DNA of 64,000 nt from Bolinopsis microptera (Eukaryota; Ctenophora; Tentaculata; Lobata; Bolinopsidae), in contig NC_087072.1 of NCBI RefSeq assembly GCF_026151205.1, positions 5,752,084 to 5,816,083 on the forward strand, written 5' to 3'. The translations under genes and the position numbers were made by a program. The notes under the pieces were generated by a model, which was not told where the DNA came from, did not search any database, and worked only from the letters and a program-made list of their open reading frames with translations. This document shows positions 24,201-36,200 of this stretch, in pieces. The first letter of the stretch is position 1, and each line of letters starts with the position of its first letter.

Positions 24201-27200
24201 AAGCAATCAATCACGCGATCAATTTCATCATATATCGCTGTATTACAGATTGCAGATATATATCTGTAGACTATGCTCCCGCAAGCTGTCATGTTCGTAT
24301 ATAACAAATACAAGAAGGCACGTGCCCTTTATATTATGGCAACAAGTTGAATTTAGTTCATTATAATAACCTAATATTAATCTTGTTTAAGTTGACCACA
24401 GACTCATTGTGCGATACCAATATTCATCTCATTCTAGATTGAAGGTCACGTTTCTTGATCATGGCTTGCTTTTTAATTTCTTACTCAAATTTCCGATGAA
24501 TTTGTAAGCCCCTTTCTACCTAATCATAATTCGATATCTGTTAAAATGTACACCGGTCGTGGAAATATGTTAAACATTGAAAAAATTTAAATGACAATGT
24601 AATTTGATCATCAAGAATTTGATAATTTCTAATAGTGAAATCAATGGAACCCCTTCACAAGTTCGACAAACTGCTAGATCAAATAACACTAATCATCCCC
24701 GGTAACGACAAACCCCTCTCACGCAGGCTTGTGGGTACACTGTAACGGAGAGCGTGTGTGATATGCTCCAGATATTCCTGACCCGGACAGTTCCTTCGGA
24801 TACTACTACTGATATAAGCAAGGACATCATCAGGTGAGAGAGCCCTGAATTTTAGTTAAACGGTACGACACGTGGAATTAAACTGAAATACTTATATTGG
24901 TTCATTATTCCCAAGAATCTTACTATATATAAAGCGAGACGATATATAATATGTGTTTATCCGTACCATTTTACTGACACCACGGCATCAACTTTAACGC
25001 GACTTTCCGCAAAAGCCGTAAAACTAAGATATACAACTGAAACTTTTTTGACTGGGTCAAATGCTTTAATGGCCTCCAAATCAGCATGAAAAAATAAAAA
25101 ATTGGCCAAGGAATAGGAATTTTAGAGCCCAAAATTTGGACCCCCAAGTGGTGTCAAAAACGCGAATTAAATAGGTAGTAATTATTTTAGTCTCTTGAGT
25201 CTTGACACCAATTTAGGGTTATACGGGTTTCTGCTAGTCTATAATAATGTGACAGGAAGCGGAGAGTTAAAGAGATAGTTCACAAGATCCCCGGGTTGGT
25301 TTAGGACTTTCATTAAACTAATATGATTAGGTGTGTTTAAGGTTCGATTATGTAAGGGTATTAAAGTAGCATGGATCCGGTAATTAATATTTGAACTGTC
25401 ACCTGGTGCTTGCTGCTGAGCCAAGCTGCTGTGGGTTCAAGTGAAAGTTTCAAATTCTTTAGAAGTTTTTTATACAAACACTCCGATTAGAATGTGTTGA
25501 TATTGATACAAAAGTGAATTATTTGCGCAGAATTGAGAATGAATTTATCCCTACGGTGATTGTCGAGTAGACAGCTAGTCCTATCTCCCCTAGTTTAGAC
25601 CCTAAGTCTAAGAGAAACAATGTAGGTTAAATGAACTGTTCAATATTTAAAAGATACTTTTGTAAATAAAAGTCCCTCATAGGAACCTAATCAGTTACTA
25701 TTTTGTGTTCTTAAAAATATCCCAAAAAGGATTACGCGGTTAAACCGGTATAATATGTCCCGTGTCACTCCACAATAACTGGATGTCCCCTGAATGACCG
25801 TTCTAGTAGAGAAGAGCTGTAGTCTTCTGAAGTATCTCAGGTACCACTCAGGTACCACTCATAGTTCCATTTATCTGTGACGTAGTCCAGGAGCTCTATC
25901 CTTCGTCATCGTTACTCCCACCAACCAATCAGTCTGTATCAGTGTATCAGTCTGCCATACCCCGCGTGAATGTTTCGTTAAAATAGTTCTCAGAATACAG
26001 CATGGACCAGGGTCCAGGGCCTGTCTTCATCACGGTGTATGTGGGCAAATAGTTTGAGGAATTCATCTGTTATCCTGATACCTACAAGTCTTTCTGAAAT
26101 TACAAGTTTTGTTATTTCGCTAGTCTGTGTAAAGGTAATGTATTGAGTACATGGTATCTACTAGACAAACTTATTAATCAACTCAATTATTCTACACTTA
26201 TTTTCTGATAATACCATTAGCAAAATCAAACTAAACAATATGACTGTTACGACTCTTTACCAATAACCTGTTATGTCATCCCAAGAAGTGTGAAGTAGTT
26301 GGGAGAGTTCAGCGGTGAAGGTCTGATTCAAGAACTGTTCCGAGAGGAATATTTCCCAATCCCAAGTCCGGTTCTTCTTGGCTCTTACTTCTTCTAATTC
26401 AGCGAGAGTAAAGCTTAGTCTTCTGTGGGCCTCCTCTAACTCAGCGAGAGTAGAATTGAGGTTCATCGACAACTTTTATTTTTCTGACCTGGTCTCCGTC
26501 AGCTCATGAGCTGTTTCGTTCAGCTTTCTTTCTCCACCAGGCAGTCTTTCTACACTTTCAATAACACTTTGTTCGACTAGAGAGTCAACACATTCTGCTA
26601 TATATCCATCGAAGACTGTCCCGCTCCTTCTACGCTTAAGCAGATCCTGCCACGAGAAGACTCATGCTTATCTACTTCTATATTGCAAATTCCCAGCTCC
26701 ATCATGCTAGCTATTTCACTGGAGGACAACTTTTTTGCGTACACATTCAGATATCCTTTCAGTGTCCTGCCTGCTGCTGTTTGTTGTGGCCCTAACAGCA
26801 CTCCATTAACGTAGTATCGATGATACCTTGATGCCAAACCCCACGTAACGCACACATGGTGGCTAGTGCCTTTCGGAACGGAGAGCTTGCTCTCTCAGTG
26901 TTTGACATGAGGATAACAATATACATGTGTCTTGTCCATTAGCCAGTATTAATAGCTCTCTGTTGTCACTGTTGGCATAGCTGAAGAATGCGCGCTGGGA
27001 GGAAGACCCGATGTCCTTAATCCACGCACAAACCGAGATAGCACTGGTTAAACCACTCCAATCAGGACTATACTGGGTAAAACTATAAGGAGCAATCTTC
27101 AGAGCTTTAACCCTACTTAAACCTCCTGTGGCTCCAAGAGACGGTGCGATGAAGACTGAAGAGGGTAACAAAGCAACAAAACAGGAACACGATTCAAAAG

Positions 27201-30200
27201 CGTTTAACGAATTGAAAGGGGACAAGTTAGAAATAGTAGCTTTCAGAGAATGCAGTCCGCGTTACCCTTGTCCTTTCGGTAATTACAGATAGGAACATAA
27301 TATTACCCCTGGACATTACTGGAAGGGAGCGAGACAAATTGAAAACGGGTAGATTTAACGGAAATAAATATTTAAATATTACAGTACCAAAGTCCTTGCA
27401 GAGTCTTAATTTCATTAATTTCGTATATTTTTACGACAGAGGAGATAATATTACCCCTTAATATGACCGGTATCATAACGGAAGGAAGAGACACCGTCAG
27501 AATTGGTCCAATTCCAAAAACTTGCTCGCTCCGTCTTATCAGATTTTTATAATTTTAACGGGAATTCAATATTATATATGTGACGTACGTACGATTTTGT
27601 CTGGCATTCTGCTAATTCATCACGATTAATTAGCGCTCCAGCAATTAGAGCAAAAGAGTCAGATCTTGCAAATAGTGTCAGTAAACAATAATTTTATTAA
27701 GTTCAGACAAACAGGATTCACACATCACATAAGTGTGAACTTGAACTAGATAAAAATAAGATATTGTCACAGGTGTTCTTGTTCTCGTTTGTTTCTTTGG
27801 AGAGACTAAGATAATGGAACCATGTGTCTGAACAAAGGTGGATCTTTGGTTAAAAGAACACTGGTCCATTGCGAGGGATTATTAATTAGAAATTGCCACA
27901 GCTTATAATAAATGTAAATTGTGATATAAAAAGCTGCTGATTATGGTAACTTTTCAAATTAACTTTCAGGAATTCAGCTAAAGTGCGGGAAGTAAGTAAG
28001 TTTGGAGTGGCGGAGGACAAGTTAGCTGGGTGGTACTCACGGAATCAAAGCCTCTACAGTCTCCTGTCAAGTGCACTCCTACATTGTGACAAGGTTTTTA
28101 ATTGTGTTCCTTTAATTGCGCGACCTGTCAAGTGTCAATCCTGAGCGGTGATCGTGTGTCACGGCTTACAATAACGATTATTGGGGGCACTGGAGCAACC
28201 TAAAACGTTGAAAATAAAGGAGGTCGCTGGTCAGTCGTTGCTATATATATAACTATAAGTAGAGGGAATATTGACAGTGCGATCTCTGATATATGACGAG
28301 GAGGTTAGGTTGCTTCCTCTTGGCAGAATAATCAGAGGTCTTGCAGTTCCATGTGCTAATCCTTATAGATATATAAGACGGCGAGACATATCATAATTCA
28401 ATCTTATAATTTTATAAATTATATCGTTGTATCTTGACACCACTTTAGAGTTAAACGGTTTGTTGCTGGTTATTATAAAATTAGTTTTTGGTTGGTTAAT
28501 GTCAGTTACTATCATTAAGATACATTATTCGAGGACTGTCTCGATCAGTCATTTTATACAGGTCTGAACTCTGCTATTTACAACTTAGTTTAGGATATTA
28601 ATCACACTCAACTTTATTGATTAAATTTGGGTTGTCTGGCGAACCATTTTCTCTTAAGATCTCCAAATAAAATTGTATAGTATGGCAAACAAAATTGAAA
28701 CTGAAAATTTAAAAATGTAATGCCCAACGAAAACGATGTGAACTTGGTATACATGGCTACATGAAGAATAAAGATGTTCAATTACAATTTGTTAGATCAA
28801 AATTTGGACAATCAAAGAAGTTATAAAAATTAGATTGAAATATTAAATCAAATATTATCAACCAACGAAGCGTGGCATTGACTATTACATTGCATAACAA
28901 AAAATTGAATGATGAAAAATAAAAAAAATGATAAAAATAGGTTGCAGCTTGGTGACTGATTGGTTTTTCGTGGGGCTAGATGCGCAGGGACAATGTATTG
29001 GCGGTATTGCTAGTAGTCAAAATATACACTGTGGATATTGGCAAGAAAGATACATTATTAGAAAGAGTCTTTACAAAAGAGGGGGTTTGGGACTCATTCA
29101 CATCTTCTGAACGTATTCTATGAATAACAAAATGAACCGCTGGCGCTGGGTATCTCACAAATATCGCTTAAACTGATTTTATGACTTGATTCAAATTCCC
29201 CGTCCAATTAGATCTAATATTTGTGTAAGTTCGTGCTAATAACATCATAAACACGCTAATTATTGTTAATAGCCTACTGTAAAACTTCAATAATGACGAA
29301 AATTTAATAACCTTTTGATTTATACTACGATATCAAGATAATTGTCTCTAATGACATTTTGCGATCTTATTTGATACGGAAATTTTATTGACGGAAAATG
29401 TTTGGTTCCGACCAAAACATTGCAATTAGGTATGTAGATAAATGATTTTTTATGGATATTATTATTAAACCAGCGAATAAATATTACCATAAATTATGCA
29501 GAAAGAATAAAGATACATCGATAACCAAAGTTACCTAATTTGTCTAGCAGTTTAAATGACCGACAAATCAATTAAAGACTACCTGGATATAGAATTTAAA
29601 GAGTATTTCTTTGGAAAAGCTATTAGAAATAAGAGGCCAACTTTCTCGGCTGAGCTAAAGACAGGTTCAGGATAGAACACTTTGAAAATACAATATAAGA
29701 AATTTTCATATTCTAAACTTTGGACAGTCTAATTTTCTTAACAATTCAAAAGACTTTACAATTACAGCACAGAAGCTTAAACCGTATAGTATAGTATAGT
29801 AGTAACCGTATAGTTTAGTTTAGTAGTAGTACTGGAATGAGAATATGGGTAACGGACAACTTCACTCAATTCGACACCGTTCCCACACAGTTAGCAGGGC
29901 ACCCAATCAGCTTAATTGGGTACCCAATCAGCCTAAATCCCAACACGACAACTTTACCCATCCCATAATATAAGTATTTAATTGTTCAGACACAGCTATA
30001 GATTAACCTGTAGTAGAACCACGTGACACAGCTATAGATTAACCTGCAGTAGAACCACGTGACACAGCTATAGATTAACCTGCAGTAGAACCACGTGACA
30101 CAGCTATAGATTAACCTGCAGTAGAACCACGTGACACAGCTATAGATTAACCTGCAGTAGAACCACGTGACACAGCTATAGATTAACCTGCAGTAGAACC

Positions 30201-33200
30201 ACGTGACACAGCTATAGATTAACCTGCAGTAGAACCACGTGACACAGCTATAGATTAACCTGCAGTAGAACCACGTGACACAGCTATAGATTAACCTGCA
30301 GTAGAACCACGTGACACAGCTATAGATTAACCTGCAGTAGAACCACGTGACACGTGATAGTAGCTATTAATTTAGCTGCTGGGAATATGGTTCAGTGTTG
30401 TGTTTTGATTGGATTGACAAAAACGCGGGCATTTTATTTGGCACTGAAGCAAGGTTAGAATGTAGTAGGAAAACTGTGGGTGCAAATAAGCTTGACACAC
30501 GTTGCATTTAGCACAGTGTTGTCAGAGTTTTGGCTTGCCAGGTAAAATCCAATAAAATTATAATCTGGAGTAAAATCTGGATATAGGACACTAGGGCGTA
30601 GAACACAAGGGCGGTAGACGCAAGAACATAGGACACGAGGGCGTATGACACAAGGGAGTTACCTTCCCAAAAGGGTGTACACAAGGCCGAATCACATGAT
30701 TCATTTTAGCATCGACACGCATCGGAACCAAAACCGTCCTGCGATATTCTGAAGACCAAGTTTGTCACATGAACATCTAGGCAGTGTTTAATTGGTCTAA
30801 GCACGTTACCAAATCTGCTGCTGAGTTGGCTGAGACATTTAAGGAAAATCTCTCAATTTTTGGCTCGTAAATCTGGGTGATTATTTGTCACATCACTATG
30901 TTTCGTTTCAAATTTAGATGTGAGTAGATCCAATTCTTCGAGCTAAGTTTTACGTCAACCTGGCTGTTGAGAACATTAAAAAACCCGTTTGTCTATGTTA
31001 AAGTGATTCATGTGATTCGCCCTTTTAAGAAAGTACCGCCCTTGCGCCCTACGCCCTCGTGGGGTCCGGGACTCTACGGTGTAAGACTCTACGGCGTGAG
31101 ACTCTACGGCGGGTCAGGGTTAGGGTTTGGGTAAGACTGTTATCATAGTGGCGGCTAAACAGTGTTATTTACACTGATAAGCTAGGAAAATTTCGGAGAA
31201 AGTGCAGCCATTTAAACAGGCTTGTTTCATTGTTTTAACTTTTAAGGGGGTATACACCAAAACAGGGGTTTGTGTCTTTGAGAAGTATATGTATCAGATA
31301 ACGATTAACGATGATAGAGCTGCTATGAACTTTGCATGAACTCCCGATCCAGCGACCCAGGAGAACATTAAGCCATCAAACGCAACCATCTGCATTGACA
31401 GTCTGTCCGTGATCGCAGACTGACTGACTTGCAACATTGGAAAGGCAGACTTGTCATCCAATGGATTCAAACAACAAAATACAATTTAATGAGATGGCTG
31501 ACAAATTTGTCAATGATGTTGACCAGAACAGATATGTAGCTGTGTCCCGTTTTCTTGCAACACAGAAACGGCCTGCATTATATTAATATTAATGAGATCA
31601 GGGCCGGGGTCCTCCCCCAAAACATCCAGCCGTCTTACAAATAATGAACTTTTGCCTCTGCGAGAAGAGAGAAATATTGAAACAACAAGAGGCTGCGATC
31701 TTGGCAAATAATGAACGTGAACTGGAGATGTTTCCTTAATGCCGACTACATAGCAGCAACAGCAAGTGCGTTGTTAGACGCCACTCACACTGCCAAGGCT
31801 AAGAAGAGGGATGTAATTGTTAAATAGTATTAGTTATTAGTTACCTTCATTAATGAATTGGTTAAACATCGATACATAATACATATTTAACCACATATTA
31901 CATAGCCGAATCATTGTTTATAAATAATAATCAACATGGCCTGTCGAATACAACACTGAATATTGATAACCAGAGTCTAGTCGTCTGCGCCCACTTAATT
32001 GTTATCCAAATATGATGACGATTGTGTTGCGGTGACGTGTGTGTACTTTATCATATGTTTATAATAATGTTAATAATAATGTTTATAATAATGTTTATAA
32101 TAATGTTTATAATAATGTCTAACCGTCATGAGTTTCAATATTCATATCACTCTCAGGAATACAAGTTTTTTGACGGTTTGGTTCTAAGTGAGAAGGGGAA
32201 TAAGAAAGTGTGGAGCAACGTTTTTCCGGATACCTTACCTGCCGTGCTAGCCCTGGAAAAATCCTATGGCGAACAGAGAGAATCTCAGGCAGCGGGTATG
32301 TGATATTGTTCTGACACGTGACAGGGGATATGTGATATTGTTCTGACACGTGACAGCGGGTATGTGATATTGTTCTGACACGTGACAGCGGGTATGTGAT
32401 ATTGTTCTGACACGTGACAGCGGGTATGTGATATTGTTCTGACACGTGACAGCGGGTATGTGATATTGTTCTGACACGTGACAGCGGGTATTTGATATTG
32501 TTCTGACACGTGACAGCGGGTATGTGATATTGTTCTGACACGTGACAGCGGGTATTTGATATTGTTCTGACACGTGACAGCGGGTATGTGATATTGTTCT
32601 GACACGTGACAGCGGATATGTGATATTGTTCTGACACGTGACAGCGGGTATGTGATATTGTTCTGACACGTGACAGCGGGTATGTGATATTGTTCTGACA
32701 CGTGACAGCGGGTATGTGATATTGTTCTGACACGTGACAGCGGGTATGTGATATTGTTCTGACACGTGACAGCGTTTGACCGAGCAGCTTCCAACATTGA
32801 CAAACCCAAAATCGCTTTCAAATGCCAAACAAATGTTGCTTACCAGTATCAAGATCTAAAATTAATTTAAGTAGCCCTTTGGAGACCACCCACTGGGATA
32901 AAGATTTGGTTCAACTTAAGCCGTTAAATATGGAGAATATGTTTGTTAAGCTTTATAGCACGGCAGCTGGAACCTGGCCGCTAAAAGCCTTAAATTCCTA
33001 TTAAATTGTATTAAAAGCTTTTAACGGCTGTGTTTATATGGTTTAATCATTAATATTTGTATGGTAATATCTTTGATCTAATAAATCCTAGATAGAGCAT
33101 AAATTTTAAAGCAGCTGTGTGGATGTTCACTTGATTTAAATCATACTAAAACTAAAATAACTTAAAACAGGTGAGGACAGTTCAAGTGAGAGTGCAGGAA

Positions 33201-36200
33201 GTTTCACGCTACTCTTCGAGAGTTCACTCAGTCAGGATGTTACTCAGTACTCTCAAAATCCTGCTCTAACCAGTTAGTCGTTATTTGTTAATTCTTTAAT
33301 CGATAAAAAAGGAGATCAGATATAAACCTGTTAAACAGATTTGCGAAACAGCGCCCACGTCAGAGTAACTCTTCAAAAAATATCATATCGAAATTTAAAG
33401 ACTAAAGCAAAGTACTTTATAAATATAACATTAAAAGCTAGCTACTAGTATAAACTAGCACACAGTACAAACATATTAACTTATGTCATTATCGTAATAA
33501 TTTATAATTTCATAGTTTTAATATCCTTTGTTTTAAAGTTGGTGAGGTTAATTTGTCTCTAGCTCTATCATTTAAGCATCTTTCAAATGAGGTGACTTCA
33601 AATATTGTAAAACTGTCAGATGACGCTTTAACTAAATTGTATCAATCGCCGTTAGTTTCACACCCAACTTAAATCGTAAATGGCTTCAGAAACTCAAGTG
33701 CAAGAATCGAGCACTACCGCTTCCGAGAGCTCACAGCCAAGTAACAGCAGTGATCCACTCTACTGCTCCCTGGGGAGAGTGTTCCAGAAATTCGTGGACA
33801 AACAGGCCTTCCTTCAACGTTTCTCAGGAATGTAAGAATTAAGAATGTTTGTAATCATTGTATTTTACCACTATCTTCAACTTCATTTGAAGTTGAAGAT
33901 AGTGGTGAATAAAAATAGCCCTATTAAAAGGCACGGTGTAGTTAATATTGTCACACTATGAAATCATATAAACCCTTGATGGTTAGGATAATCATCTCAT
34001 CCTTTAGACAAACTTAGTCAAATAACGATTTCTTAATCAGGTGATAAGATATCGCCTAAATAGGGCCAGCACGGAAACTATGGGTCAGAACTTGTTAACT
34101 TGCTAGGTTAAATAGATGAGATGCCAAAATTAAGCCACTAATGTCGAAAACGTTATTTCAACTTCAAATGAACATGGCCATAAAGTGTTTTATATTTTTG
34201 TTTGTTATTTGGATGGAGTACCAATTTTCAATTTTGAGCTATCAGAAACTGTGACACGTACAGTTAAGTGTCTGGTGAATGTCTGTTCAACAGATGCTGA
34301 TGAAGCAATTAATTATTAAAGATGTCTGGTATTCAGCGTATCACATGAGTACTGATTGTATGCTAACTAGACACACGTTATATATATTGTCTGGTATGCA
34401 GCATGTCACATGAGTACTGATTGTATGCTAACTCGACACACGGGCTCCCATCAACAAGCAATCTGAACTGTGATGATCTGATCCGTGGTATCAAGGCTCA
34501 CTCGACGTTTTCACTGACTCATTATACCTCATTACCTCATTTATTGGGCTCATGTAAACTGAATGAGCTTACTCTAAGTACCCTATCAGACTCAATTAGC
34601 CAGTCCTTGCCCCTCATCGAGATTCCAGTATCCAGGTTAAAAGAGGTACTGAGATCCCAAATAAATATCAACATTCACTTCTATCTCTCTCCAACTGTAC
34701 TAACTACAACTTTACATCCTACTCACTGTCCAAATCCCTCAACCCTACTATCACACATTATTTCTCTCATCATGAATTCAACGTCCGCTTTGAGCAGTGA
34801 TTACTTTTACAACCAGTTGACGGAACTAGCAGCACAACAGAACAGGAAGAGCAGATCCAGCTCCAACCATCCCTCCTCTGAAGACAAACCCTCCAGAACA
34901 CAATCTAACTCTGACGAAGAAGTTCTGTCCGTTCCTGATCAGAACTGCAGAGAGGTTATGAACACAGACCACCCCTTCCTAAAGTACGCTGTGAAGCTGG
35001 GCTACGAGCTGGAGCTGGCACAAGATGCTTTATCCCGTCTAGGAGCCTCTGCTTCAACAGATTCCCTACTGAAGGCGGTGTTGTACAGCTACGCAGCCTT
35101 GAATCCTATCAGGAAGAATAGAAACAACAGGAGACACTACAATAATTATAACAACAATTATAACAACAACAACAGATCCTACCACAACCACCATCACAAC
35201 AATCAGTACATGAGCAACGGCAAGCCCTTCCCATCCTATATGATCACCAGAGACAGTTACCAGCGGTTCAACGGTCACCACCCTGAACTCGCAGCCCTCA
35301 AATCAGCTCTCAGTCAGGGTCCCATCACCCTCCCTCAGAACATGAAACCCATCAGTCCTCCCAACGCTCATAATAATGGTGTCTTCACATCACAGAACAA
35401 CGAACCCTACGAATTGAATGTCACCGATGCCATCTTCGAACCCTTCGCTTACTCTCTAGAGTCATCTCCTGATAGTCTCTCACTCAGCGAGTTCTCGTAG
35501 ACTGAGTGAACAGTACCTAGTCCTATCTTCTACGTGTATAGAACTTCATTTGTATTATTTAAGCGCGAAAGTTTGACGAAGGAATCTTTGTTTTAGCATG
35601 TGCAATTTGTAAATAGTTTGGGAATTTTCTTTTTATCGATGAAAATTGATTGCTTTATTGAGTAAATGTTTTGAAGAACCGAGTAAAAATAACAGGTAAA
35701 AGGGAACAACAAGAGTGAGTGCAGTATAAGAGGAAGGGGGGCGCAGTATAAAATTACCTCTAAAATGTTCAATCAAGAATAAATTAATAATTGGTCCATT
35801 CCCTCAGATTAACCGACGTGATGATAGAAAACAATGTGAAAGTGTTGCTATCCCGAGTTCTACTGAGTACGGGTGATACTCTGCTCCCTCACCTGGGCAG
35901 CATCTCTGAAGTGTGGGTGGGGTGGCTTGTGTCACGTGGTGTGGTGGATAACCTGACAGAGGAGGTACTGCAGATCTGCTTCAACCACCAGATTATTATC
36001 AATGTTAGTATACAATGTTAGTCGATAGCGAATTGTACTGTGCAAAGTACTCGCATGAGTAGAAGCGATATACAAATGAAACGCGAAGATCAACGAACAT
36101 ACAGTTTTACGAAATAAGAAACAATATCGATTATTAATACAAACGCTGACGATCGATTTGTTTGCTATTTCATGAAACTTTACCTTCGTTAATCTTCGCG

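Larger units (their letters stand above)
28094..32156. other. PRKDC intron or exons not found
   Basis: Vertebrate DNA-PKcs has about 70 residues between the flanking exons, and no exon for them was recognised here. The interval holds a 36-bp minisatellite (29991-30352), an inverted pair of GCCCTTGCGCCCTACGCCC-like words (about 30590-30660 and 31020-31100), eroded coding at 31440-31830, and an ATAATGTTTATA tandem run at 32055-32118 next to the acceptor. It is otherwise AT-rich. Confidence 0.5.

Noticed and set aside
28928-29158. Small ORFs on both strands
   Set aside because: No domain, splice or promoter support; probably chance or degraded repeat, and not the missing PRKDC block.
29991-30352. 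CRISPR-like array
   Set aside because: The 36-bp units abut directly with no variable spacers and the genome is eukaryotic; it is a minisatellite.
32115-32156. ATG start for an independent gene at the exon 32157
   Set aside because: The ATG lies upstream of a good acceptor (CACTCTCAG), and the downstream reading matches DNA-PKcs, so this is an internal PRKDC exon.
32119-32852. Three overlapping minus-strand ORFs of 178-204 codons
   Set aside because: They are the three frames of a 32-bp minisatellite lacking stops; the translated pattern repeats every 32 residues (96 bases) and has no gene context.
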